The notes under the pieces are model-generated. The model worked only from the letters and a program-made list of their open reading frames with translations. It was not told where the DNA came from and ran no database searches. A stretch of DNA of 7,771 nucleotides. Source: Acidobacteriaceae bacterium (lineage in GTDB: Bacteria; Acidobacteriota; Terriglobia; Terriglobales; Acidobacteriaceae). Position numbers and translations under genes: made by a program. Below are positions 1 to 6,004 of the stretch, one piece after another. The stretch spans positions 20,591 through 28,361 of the forward strand of contig PMXH01000308.1 in assembly GCA_003165855.1 (NCBI GenBank), written 5' to 3'. How positions within the stretch are numbered: the first letter of the stretch is position 1; every line of letters begins with the position of its first letter.

Positions 1-604
1 GCGCGGGCTCGGCGAATCCGTCTTTTGAGAACCCATCGTCCGGAATCGAATCTGGCTGCGGCATCATCCGATCCGGCGGGCCCGGCTGCTCGTGTTGCGC
101 CCAGTACTTCTCCTCTTCACTCCCGCTTTGCAGGGCCGGCGCCGCCCGTAGCTTTTCGATCTGTTTTTTATCGATTTCCTGCCGCGTGGGTTTGGGACGC
201 ACGTATTCGCGCTTCTCGATCTCCTGAGTCGCCAGAATGCGGACGTTGTCGTCTTCCCTCAACAACTGGAACAGCGCTTCATCGGTAAGATCGGCGGGAT
301 CGAGCAAACGTCCCTGCTCGTAGGCTTTGCGCACCAGCACTCTCTTCACTTCCAGCAGCAGGCCGGGTTCACGGCGCAGAATTTCGCTGATGGTGGCAGC
401 GGACAGCGAAACCATCGGTTCCGGGTCCCGCTCGTGAGGGTCCGCTTGGACTGAAGTCCTCGGGTCTGGCGCCCGCTCGCGATCAGACTGGGCCAAGACC
501 CTGCTCTGCCCTAAGCCCGCCAAAAGCAGAAGGCCGAAGGTGAAAGTCGCCGCCGCTTGCCAGCGCGGGAAAATGTGCGGCGTAACGTATTTGAAATGTC
601 GCAT
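1..604 (-). CDS. Probable polysaccharide export (SLBB/Wza-type) protein, N-terminal part only
   Basis: An open frame runs from ATG at 604-602 off the left edge, giving about 201 residues. An in-frame TAA lies two codons upstream, so this ATG is the first possible one; no good Shine-Dalgarno is seen. Residues 1 to about 39 form a signal peptide (Arg/Lys-containing start, hydrophobic core around FTFGLLLLAGLG, likely cleavage after VLA), so the product is exported. Residues 65-140 are a charged helical region (SLSAATISEILRREPGLLL, then LTDEALFQLLREDDNVRILA). From memory this resembles the N-terminal extension of acidobacterial polysaccharide biosynthesis/export proteins, whose SLBB domains would lie beyond the window. 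Residues 140-200 are Pro/Glu-rich and look disordered. The gene starts 55 bp after a NusG-like antiterminator, a common arrangement at the head of capsule or exopolysaccharide clusters. The signal peptide and frame are seen; the export function is inferred from resemblance and context. Confidence 0.6.
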   Translation of the reverse strand, partial: MRHFKYVTPHIFPRWQAAATFTFGLLLLAGLGQSRVLAQSDRERAPDPRTSVQADPHERDPEPMVSLSAATISEILRREPGLLLEVKRVLVRKAYEQGRLLDPADLTDEALFQLLREDDNVRILATQEIEKREYVRPKPTRQEIDKKQIEKLRAAPALQSGSEEEKYWAQHEQPGPPDRMMPQPDSIPDDGFSKDGFAEPA

Positions 605-659
605 GAGGAGTTAATCCAGTCTGACCAGGAGTCGCGGCACGAGTGATCCGGGGGAGTTT

Positions 660-1253
660 TCAGTTGCGACGCTTAGAGTGGGCGACCGGCTCCACGTCGG
701 TTTCATCGACTTCCACGGCTACGGAGCGCATGATGAGGTCCAGGGAGAAGACGACGCGGCAGCGGTCTTTCCGGCGCACAATGATGCCTTCGAGCCCCTG
801 CATGGGCCCGCCGCATACGCGCACCCGGCAGCCTACCCGCAAGTAAGGATGAGGTTCCAGGCAGCCGCCGCCAGAGAGCCGCTGACGCAACAGTTCGATT
901 TCGACTTCCGGCAGGATGGTAGGCTGGCCGTTGAAACTCACCAGGCGCACGGCACCGGGTAGTTGCAGAACCCTAACCCTGTCCTTTAGCGCGAGGCGGA
1001 CGAAAACGTAGCCTGGGAATAGCGCGAGCTCCAGTTCCTTGCGCTGATCTTTCCAGCGGCGCACGGAGCGGTACAGCGGCAGAAAACAGGAAATCGAGCG
1101 CTGCTCGATCTGTTGCGCCACGCATTTCTCGTGGCGCGAGCAAGTGTAGAGCGCATACCAGTTCAGATCGGTCCCGCCCTGCGGCAAGCTCACAGGAGCA
1201 CTGCTCATCGGCGCTTCTTGCGAGTTCACTAGCAGGTTCCCAGAAAAGTCCAT
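660..1253 (-). CDS. NusG-paralogue transcription antiterminator (UpxY/RfaH-like)
   Basis: The 197-residue product has an NGN domain at about residues 30-125 (NWYALYTCSRHEKCVAQQIE, then LFPGYVFVRL at 78-87) and a C-terminal KOW-like domain at about 138-170 (GCRVRVCGGPMQGLEGIIV). Size and motifs fit specialised NusG paralogues of the UpxY/RfaH type. These bind RNA polymerase at their own operon and suppress termination in long polysaccharide clusters. A second start at Met16 (ATG 1208-1206) is plausible because the NGN domain begins only at about residue 30; neither start has a strong ribosome site. The next gene downstream, after 55 bp, is a probable polysaccharide export protein, which supports the role. 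A degenerate receiver gene lies 144 bp upstream. The general housekeeping nusG is less likely, since no secE or ribosomal-protein genes adjoin. Family assignment is strong; the target operon is inferred. Confidence 0.85.
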   Translation of the reverse strand: MDFSGNLLVNSQEAPMSSAPVSLPQGGTDLNWYALYTCSRHEKCVAQQIEQRSISCFLPLYRSVRRWKDQRKELELALFPGYVFVRLALKDRVRVLQLPGAVRLVSFNGQPTILPEVEIELLRQRLSGGGCLEPHPYLRVGCRVRVCGGPMQGLEGIIVRRKDRCRVVFSLDLIMRSVAVEVDETDVEPVAHSKRRN

Positions 1254-1259
1254 TCAGTT

Positions 1260-1281
1260 GCAGCTTCGCCCCCTCAGCTAC
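1260..1281 (-). promoter_or_regulatory. Small hairpin in the leader of the NusG-like gene
   Basis: On the minus strand GTAGCT and AGCTGC can pair (6 bp with one G-T) around a 10-base loop that contains a purine-rich GAGGGGG. The structure ends 6 bases before the ATG at 1253. The loop holds the only Shine-Dalgarno-like sequence in this leader, although its distance from the ATG (about 17 bases) is long. The pairing is seen; any control of translation is speculative. Confidence 0.25.
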
Positions 1282-1397
1282 CGGGAGCCTAATGAGTTAA
1301 GTCATGTCGTTTCAAAACTATGGCCGCTAATTGTTCGACCGTCAGTGTATCTTCCGTAGAGAGTTAGCAGCTTTTCGTGCTTTAATTCTTCAATTCG

Positions 1398-1778
1398 TCA
1401 GTTCTGCGCCGTGCCCACCAAAATTGGACGCTCCCGCACGGCGTTTAAAATCCCGGCCTCGGAACTCTCCAGCGCCTTGGTTCGGATGTCGACTACGGCC
1501 CAATAGAAAATCCCCCGGTTTTGCTCCGGCGCCAAGGCCAGAATTCTCATCCCGGGATGACGCCCCAGAAGAAATCCACACTGGCCAAGTCGTTTCTCAG
1601 GTTGGTCCATGGCGACGATCAGAACATCCGGTTCCACCTGTTCGACGGTATCCGCCAAGTCGCTCTCGTTTTGAACTTCGCCCACGACCTCAATATCGGG
1701 CTGGTCGGCGATCGTAGCCATCACCAGTTCCCGCATCAATCGCGGATGATTTGCGACCAGTACACGGACTCGTTTCAC
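1398..1778 (-). CDS. Stand-alone receiver-like protein lacking phosphorylation residues (pseudo-receiver)
   Basis: The GTG at 1778-1776 is chosen as the start because GGGGA sits 7 bases before it and the receiver fold begins at the next residues (KRVRVLVANHPRLMREL). An upstream ATG at 1826 would add 16 unconserved residues. The 126-residue product follows the FixJ/NarL-type receiver pattern: VRVLVA, then QPDIEVVGE at 26-34, EPDVLIVA at 49-56, and a final helix around SSEAGILNAVR. It has no DNA-binding domain. The usual acidic pair after the first strand (normally DDHP) is NHP here, the phosphoacceptor position reads Ala56, the Thr of strand 4 reads Ala83, and no Lys is evident before the last helix. 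It is therefore unlikely to be a classical phosphorylated regulator and may act by protein contact. It lies upstream of the NusG-like and export genes on the same strand with a 144-bp gap, suggesting a role in exopolysaccharide control, which is inference. Confidence 0.7.
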   Translation of the reverse strand: MKRVRVLVANHPRLMRELVMATIADQPDIEVVGEVQNESDLADTVEQVEPDVLIVAMDQPEKRLGQCGFLLGRHPGMRILALAPEQNRGIFYWAVVDIRTKALESSEAGILNAVRERPILVGTAQN

Positions 1779-1860
1779 AAGGCAATCCCCAGCGCAGAGA
1801 ATAGGTCGACCAGCCCGCAAGCACAAGGTTCAAAAGCGATCTATGCGGAACTCCATCCGT

Positions 1861-1936
1861 GTACTGGGGCAAACCAGGGGCGGAGTACTTACGTAGTTTC
1901 GAGGTGGTACCAAGGCTCGTACTAATTAGGTACTAA
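1861..1936. promoter_or_regulatory. Cluster of helically phased GTAC motifs, possible operator array
   Basis: GTAC occurs at 1861, 1885, 1907, 1919 and 1930, with spacings of 24, 22, 12 and 11 bp, close to one or two helical turns. Two copies are the identical heptamer GTACTAA (1919-1925 and 1930-1936), separated by an AT-rich CTAATTAG palindrome. The array lies 83-158 bp upstream of the GTG of the pseudo-receiver gene. The spacing suggests cooperative binding of a regulator on one face of the helix. The motif positions are seen; the binding protein is unknown. Confidence 0.35.
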
Positions 1937-2045
1937 GCTCTAAAGGACGTGGCTAGGAGGCTTATTTTGAGAAACGCCGAGTTCAAGGCGATCAAGACGG
2001 ATCGGAGATATTCAGGCTGGAATTGATTGAACTGCTGTTTCACGT

Positions 2046-2066
2046 CTGGGCTTCATCGAAGCCCGG
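2046..2066. repeat. Short strong inverted repeat (hairpin)
   Basis: GGGCTTC and GAAGCCC (2048-2054 and 2058-2064) form a perfect 7-bp stem around a 3-base loop, and two more flanking pairs (one G-T) can extend it. No T-run follows on either strand, so it is not a standard terminator. It may be a structured leader element or a protein-binding palindrome. Confidence 0.4.
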
Positions 2067-2157
2067 TCGACCCGAAACCCATCGGGGCCGGAACATTGGG
2101 GAATCCAGCGTCCGCGATCAAGCTGACGCTCTGCGTATTGCAAACTTCTTCGCGCCA

Positions 2158-2198
2158 CGAAAATAAGGTGGTGTCCCGTTGATCGCCGGAACACCACC
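2158..2198 (-). terminator. Rho-independent terminator of the protease/membrane-protein unit
   Basis: On the minus strand GGTGGTGT (2198-2191) pairs perfectly with ACACCACC (2174-2167). Four further inner pairs, one of them G-T, make a stem of about 12 bp with an 8-base loop. TTATTTT follows at once. It begins about 20 bases after the stop codon of the membrane-protein gene, exactly where its terminator would be expected, and it separates that unit from the pseudo-receiver leader. Confidence 0.8.
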
Positions 2199-2216
2199 CA
2201 AGATTCTTAGCGCAGC

Positions 2217-2945
2217 TTACGCGCCGGCGTGAGCGGCTCTGGCCAGTGGCGCGGTCCGAGCTTGCGCTTCCCGGCCAAAGTACAAGCGATACGAGTGGTG
2301 GATCCCATACATCACCGGGAAGACCACCAGTGCCGCCGGCCAGCTAAAACGATGGCTGACCAGGTTGACCATCGAGGTCATTCCCGCGCTGACTATGTAG
2401 TAGGGGAATGACAGTTGCACGATGCTCAGCCAGACACGGCGCATGGCCGCGCCCTCCGCCACTTTGAGGATGCCTGCCACCGGAGCCGTCTGCCCCAGAA
2501 AGAAAGCAGCCGTGGCCGAGGCCAACATCAGCGGCTCTGAAGCCCACGCTGCTTTTCCCAGCCAGCCAGCGTTCCATATCAAGGTGGCCACGCTGGTGGC
2601 GAAGGCCATCATGCTGACGTTGAACAGCATTTGTTCGGGCTTGAACTTGCCGTCCGCTTTCGGCCAGCACTGCACCACCGTGGACAGGCATGCAATCAGG
2701 ACGGCTTCCAGCGCGCTCAGATTCACCACCGCGATCAGCAGGAAGGGCAGGTTGACCGACATGTTGCCATCAATGCCCGGCAGTTTGATCTTCATGCGCG
2801 AGGTGGCCGCTGCCAGCGCAAATACTGCCAGGGCGAAGGCCGGGTGCAGGGCGTGGCTGCGCAGTCCGGCGAACAGAGTGCCTGCCAGCGCTGCCAGAAC
2901 CATCCCACCGATGAATGTTTTCGTTAGCCGTGTGTTCCGATTCAT
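2217..2945 (-). CDS. Polytopic inner-membrane protein of unknown function
   Basis: The 242-residue product is strongly hydrophobic, with about 6-8 membrane segments near residues 11-28, 34-49, 64-92 (possibly two), 107-125, 136-158, 171-192 and 201-217. The C-terminal tail is Ala/Arg-rich and probably cytoplasmic. Conserved-looking polar patches are KIKLPGIDGNMSVNLPF (52-68) and MYGIHHSYRLYFGR (212-225). From memory, similar membrane regions occur in acidobacterial proteins, some fused to cyclic-di-GMP signalling domains (GGDEF or HD-GYP). No such domain is present here, so the protein would be a free-standing membrane module. An AAAGGAG site 7 bases before the ATG fixes the start. It begins 34 bp after the stop of the subtilase gene and is followed by a terminator, so the two are very likely co-transcribed. 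A role in sensing, or in export or anchoring of the protease, is possible but unproven. Confidence 0.75.
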   Translation of the reverse strand: MNRNTRLTKTFIGGMVLAALAGTLFAGLRSHALHPAFALAVFALAAATSRMKIKLPGIDGNMSVNLPFLLIAVVNLSALEAVLIACLSTVVQCWPKADGKFKPEQMLFNVSMMAFATSVATLIWNAGWLGKAAWASEPLMLASATAAFFLGQTAPVAGILKVAEGAAMRRVWLSIVQLSFPYYIVSAGMTSMVNLVSHRFSWPAALVVFPVMYGIHHSYRLYFGREAQARTAPLARAAHAGA

Positions 2946-2952
2946 AACTCTT

Positions 2953-2959
2953 CTCCTTT
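2953..2959 (-). promoter_or_regulatory. Shine-Dalgarno of the membrane-protein gene
   Basis: AAAGGAG lies 7 bases before the ATG at 2945-2943, in the 34-bp gap after the protease stop. It supports this start and independent re-initiation within the operon. Confidence 0.75.
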
Positions 2960-2979
2960 CTTTGATCTATCGCACACGG

Positions 2980-4797
2980 TTACTGCTCATCGTCTCCAGC
3001 ATCGGAGAACGCGCCGTCGGTGGTAGATACAGCCGTACCCCAAACCACACTTGCGGCTTGCGCGCCGGTACCGGTGCTCGATCCCCAGACCACGCTAAAG
3101 GCGCTGAGCAGGTTGTCATTCCAGGGCAACGAGGTGCCCCAAACCACCGAGCTACCAGTTACATTTGTACCCCAAACGACTGACGTACCCCACACTACCG
3201 ACGTGCCCCACACTACCGAGTTCACCGAGACACTGGCGTTTCCGGTAACCATGGAAACTGTGCCGGTGGACGCGTTGTAGACCACCGAGGGAGACAGCGC
3301 TGCGCCTACCGTAGCGGGAGCGAGATCGGTGTTGACCACCGCGGTCTGCATATCGAGCAACCCGGATCCGACCGAGAGCAGATCGTAGAAGTCGGTAAAG
3401 TTCTGTTGCAGGTGCGGAACAAAAGCGCTGGTGAAGGTTGGGAGCTTCTTGTACGTAGTCTTCATCAGCCGCGCCTTCACCTGGTCTGGCGTCAGGGCGT
3501 TGTTTTGCTGCAGAAGCAATGCTACCGCTCCGACGACGACCGGCGTTGCCATGCTGGTCCCGCTCAGCGTGAAGTAGTCGTTGTTCCCATCGTTGCCACT
3601 GACCAGTTCAGCTGGATACTCGGCTTCGAGGGTCGCACCGGGAGCCGACAACGAGACGATGTCGTTGCCGGGAGCCATAAGGTCGGGCTTGACCACGTGG
3701 TCATACGTCGTGGGCCCCTTGGAACTGTAGCTTGCTTTGGTCTCGGCCGCCGGCGAAGTGGATCCGTTACTCTTCATTGCGCCCACCGTGATCACGAAGG
3801 GATCGTTGCCGGGAGCCGTGACGGTTCCGAAGCCGTTGCTGCTGTTGACGCTGACCCGTCCGTAATTACCCGCCGCCACTACCACCACAATCCCGGCTTT
3901 CCAGGCCGATTCCACCGCCTGGCAGAGCGGGTCCTGAGTGTAGCTGACGAAAATACCGCGCCCCAGCGATAGGTTGATCACTCGGATGTTGTAAGTGCTC
4001 TTCAGCGCGATTGCTTGCTGGATGGCCGCGATCACGGTGCTGTCGCTGCCTGAGCCATTGACATCCAGCGCGCGAAGGTCGACAAGGCTCACATTGGGCG
4101 CCACGCCGGTATAGTTCCCGCCGGAGAGGTTGCCGTTGCCGGCAATGATTCCGGCCACGTGGGTACCGTGCCCGTAGAGGTCGTAGTTTGCTCCGTTCGA
4201 GTTCGAAGTCGCGGTGCCCGTGAAGTCCTGGTGATAGACCACTCGCGAGTGCGACTGGGTCGAGTCCCACAGGTCGGGATGACTGTCGTTAATGCCGCTG
4301 TCTATCACGGCTACAGTAACCCCTGTTCCGTCGTAGCCGTCGTTCCAGGCGGTGCCTACACCCGTAGCTGCATCCGTGATGTCATCCAATCCCTGCATGG
4401 GATGGTCGATGCTCACGGAGAGAATCTCCGGGTCCGCTTCCAGCGCAGGAAGTGCGCTTACCGGAATCGTGAGAGCAATGCCCTTGACCATGCCGAGCCT
4501 GTGGTTCAGCCGCGCGCCCAGGCGCTGTACTCTTCCCTCTTGCGCCGACTGAGGAACCTGCTTGTACTGCACGATGACCTTCACCGTCTCATTCGAGGCC
4601 GAACCTTGATGGGCTCGTGCAGCAATGGGAGCGAGGTCGGCGGCGAACTTGCCAACCGGCTTGGGGCTGCCTTCCCAGTTTTGGGCGAAGGCCGCCTCGG
4701 CAACCAGGAGCAACAAGAGCATGCTCAAGCGTTTTCCCCAAGCTGCGCTATGGCGCTGGCCTCGACCCGGGCTCTTTGGTTTCAGTGTCTGCAACAT
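2980..4797 (-). CDS. Secreted subtilisin-like serine protease (family S8) with C-terminal SVVWGT repeats
   Basis: ATG 4797-4795 is preferred because AGAAGG and GGTGAG lie just upstream of it; a GTG at 4806 would add three residues but would abut its own ribosome site. Positions below count from that GTG (608 residues). A long basic n-region and hydrophobic core end at AAFA/QN (41/42), giving Sec export. Residues 74-135 resemble an I9 inhibitory propeptide (VKVIVQYKQVP). The catalytic triad is complete: Asp169 in VAVIDSGI, His213 in YGHGTHVAG and Ser418 in SGTSMATP, with oxyanion Asn314 in AAGNYG. The peptidase domain ends near residue 490. Residues 530-591 hold six SVVWGT/S units, three of them in direct tandem, followed by an acidic tail (DAGDDEQ). 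It likely degrades or processes proteins outside the cytoplasm. A membrane protein follows after 34 bp, and a sigma-54-like promoter lies upstream. Enzyme class is near certain; substrate is unknown. Confidence 0.95.
   Translation of the reverse strand: MLQTLKPKSPGRGQRHSAAWGKRLSMLLLLLVAEAAFAQNWEGSPKPVGKFAADLAPIAARAHQGSASNETVKVIVQYKQVPQSAQEGRVQRLGARLNHRLGMVKGIALTIPVSALPALEADPEILSVSIDHPMQGLDDITDAATGVGTAWNDGYDGTGVTVAVIDSGINDSHPDLWDSTQSHSRVVYHQDFTGTATSNSNGANYDLYGHGTHVAGIIAGNGNLSGGNYTGVAPNVSLVDLRALDVNGSGSDSTVIAAIQQAIALKSTYNIRVINLSLGRGIFVSYTQDPLCQAVESAWKAGIVVVVAAGNYGRVSVNSSNGFGTVTAPGNDPFVITVGAMKSNGSTSPAAETKASYSSKGPTTYDHVVKPDLMAPGNDIVSLSAPGATLEAEYPAELVSGNDGNNDYFTLSGTSMATPVVVGAVALLLQQNNALTPDQVKARLMKTTYKKLPTFTSAFVPHLQQNFTDFYDLLSVGSGLLDMQTAVVNTDLAPATVGAALSPSVVYNASTGTVSMVTGNASVSVNSVVWGTSVVWGTSVVWGTNVTGSSVVWGTSLPWNDNLLSAFSVVWGSSTGTGAQAASVVWGTAVSTTDGAFSDAGDDEQ
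3034..3219 (-). repeat. SVVWGT coding repeats in the protease C-terminus
   Basis: Six copies of the 18-bp unit encoding SVVWGT (one ends in Ser) occur. Three are head-to-tail and three are separated by 5, 12 and 9 residues. The first two tandem units differ by one base, while the other copies differ at several synonymous positions (TCG/TCA/AGC for Ser, GTA/GTC/GTG/GTT for Val). The peptide is thus kept while the DNA drifts, which points to selection on the protein repeat. The Val-Val-Trp pattern suggests short beta-strands. Confidence 0.9.
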
Positions 4798-4867
4798 AAG
4801 TCTCACCCTTCTTAGAGCGGAACGAACGAATGTGGCGCAAAACGATACTTCGATTCAGCTTAGCTAG

Positions 4868-4883
4868 TGCACGGGCGGGGCCA
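4868..4883 (-). promoter_or_regulatory. Candidate sigma-54 promoter for the protease gene
   Basis: The minus strand reads TGGCCCCGCCCGTGCA, which matches the TGGC-N8-TGCA frame of sigma-54 promoters, with the GG and GC dinucleotides at the required 10-base gap. The predicted start near 4857 leaves a leader of about 60 bases before the protease ATG. The less critical positions deviate (CCC for ACG, GTGCA for TTGCA) and no activator site is evident, so this is a candidate only. Confidence 0.4.
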
Positions 4884-4952
4884 ATCGGTTCCATGTAAGT
4901 TGTTGTTATTATTGGAGATTTCAGCGGCCTTGGAGGGTCCTGTTGGGCCAGT

Positions 4953-4980
4953 CTGTCCCCTGCCCAGGGGCGTGAGACAG
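4953..4980. repeat. Bulged GC-rich inverted repeat
   Basis: CTGTC (4953-4957) pairs with GACAG (4976-4980), and inside it CCCT (4958-4961) pairs with AGGG (4966-4969), leaving a bulge on one side. A partly similar sequence (ATTGTCCC) follows at once. No T-run is present. It may be an interspersed palindromic element or a structured leader. Confidence 0.35.
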
Positions 4981-5125
4981 ATTGTCCCGCCGCCTCAAGT
5001 ACTTCGGTTTCGCTGACACTGGTTACCTGGCAAACTGGAAGGAGCAAGATAGAAAGCATTGCATCCGCGTTGAGGGCGCGTTACACGCAGTCAGTTTGGA
5101 AGCCCGGAATGCCGATGACCGTGGC

Positions 5126-5968
5126 TTACCTCGCCGTGGCTGCTTCGGTTTTCGCTTGGAGTCGCACGTTTGTCAGCAGGATTCGCGGTAGCGCTGCCAT
5201 CAACCGCTGCGTGTATTCATGTTGAGGATGCGCGAAGATCTGCTCGGTTGTGCCACACTCTACGATCTCTCCCCGGTCAAGAATGGCAATGCGGTCGCAA
5301 ATCCCCGCCACCGAAGCCAGATCGTGAGAGATGTAGAGAATAGCCATTCCGGTGGATCGGTTCAGCGCGCGAAAGAGCGCAAGAATCTCCGATTGCGTAA
5401 TTACATCGAGAGCGCTCGTCGCTTCGTCGGCAATCAGCAGCGCGGGACGATGCATCACCGCCATGGCAATCAGCACTCGCTGCGCTTGTCCCACACTCAT
5501 CTGCGAAGGATATTTCCGCAAGAACTCATCGTCGCTAGGCAGGGAAACACTCTGCAGAGAGGCTCGGATTGTATTTGCACAGTCCGCGCCTGTGCCGGAG
5601 GCATGTGCCCGCCATGCTTCCTTGAGCTGAGTCCGGATTTTCAGGGCGGGATTTAAAGAAGACAGCGGACTCTGCAATACCAGTGCAATGGCTCGTCCCC
5701 GGAGCGCGCGCAGTTCCCGTTCGGATAGTTGCAGAAGTTCGGAATCTTGAAACCGGATCGTGCCTTCGGCTTGCGCTCGCCTTTTATCCAGGAGCCCGAG
5801 AATCGCCATGGCCAGCGTACTCTTGCCTGAGCCGCTTTGTCCCACCAGACCCAAAACCTCCCCGCGCCGGATTTCCAGTTGCACGCCGCGCAGAACCGGC
5901 TCTTTGCCCGCATAGCGCACCGAGAGGTGGGCCGACAGGAGATTCGGGTTTTGCGAGGCGGACAACAT
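5126..5968 (-). CDS. Oligopeptide/dipeptide ABC transporter ATP-binding protein (OppD/DppD-type)
   Basis: ATG 5968-5966 is preferred, giving 280 residues. It has a GAGG 11 bases upstream, and the family pattern begins right after it (LLSAHLSVRYAGK). An earlier ATG at 6082 would overlap the binding-protein gene and translate a repeat. The nucleotide-binding domain is complete: Walker A GQSGSGKST (43-51), Q-loop Gln99 in LVLQSPLSSLNP, signature MSVGQ (157-161), Walker B with Asp181-Glu182 in LLIADEATSALD, and H-loop His215 in YISHDLAS. The C-terminal HPQHEYTQRLMAALP (about 247-261) is the mark of the oligopeptide/dipeptide subfamily. The signature has Val where the first Gly of SGGQ normally stands. 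The protein would power import of peptides or related solutes at the inner membrane, paired with the upstream binding protein. No partner ATPase (OppF/DppF) follows, so the second subunit must be encoded elsewhere or this one acts as a homodimer. Confidence 0.92.
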   Translation of the reverse strand: MLSASQNPNLLSAHLSVRYAGKEPVLRGVQLEIRRGEVLGLVGQSGSGKSTLAMAILGLLDKRRAQAEGTIRFQDSELLQLSERELRALRGRAIALVLQSPLSSLNPALKIRTQLKEAWRAHASGTGADCANTIRASLQSVSLPSDDEFLRKYPSQMSVGQAQRVLIAMAVMHRPALLIADEATSALDVITQSEILALFRALNRSTGMAILYISHDLASVAGICDRIAILDRGEIVECGTTEQIFAHPQHEYTQRLMAALPRILLTNVRLQAKTEAATAR

Positions 5969-6004
5969 GCCGATCTTTACCTCAGATAATTCGTTGGTTT
6001 CCAG

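Larger units (their letters stand above)
1779..2157. other. Intergenic leader upstream of the pseudo-receiver gene
   Basis: About 380 bp without a convincing gene lie between the pseudo-receiver start and the terminator of the membrane-protein gene. The stretch contains a cluster of phased GTAC motifs (1861-1936), a perfect Shine-Dalgarno with a 19-codon frame on the plus strand (1955-2026), and a strong short hairpin (2046-2066). No good sigma-70 promoter was recognised by eye on the minus strand. Confidence 0.6.
4798..5125. other. Intergenic region upstream of the protease gene
   Basis: About 330 bp without a convincing gene separate the ABC ATPase stop from the protease start. The stretch holds a sigma-54-like promoter (4868-4883), an AT-rich patch just upstream of it (about 4898-4920), and a GC-rich bulged inverted repeat (4953-4980). 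No T-rich terminator for the ABC unit was recognised. Confidence 0.6.

Noticed and set aside
1282..1397. Sigma-70-like TTGAAA on the minus strand upstream of the NusG-like gene
   Set aside because: At 17 bp spacing the -10 position reads TTAGGC, a poor match, so no promoter was called.
1866..1930. GGGGCAAACC on the plus strand, reminiscent of the start of a cyclic-di-GMP-I riboswitch
   Set aside because: The second conserved segment (ACGCAAAGCC-like) and the expected stems are absent, and no plus-strand gene follows.
2046..2066. Strong hairpin considered as a terminator
   Set aside because: No T-run follows on either strand, and the membrane-protein unit already has a better terminator at 2158-2198.
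2422..3183. 253-codon open frame on the plus strand
   Set aside because: It is antisense to both the membrane protein and the protease tail and crosses their junction; the real genes have ribosome sites and family motifs.
4159..4815. 218-codon open frame on the plus strand
   Set aside because: It is antisense to the protease catalytic domain, which is unmistakable on the minus strand.
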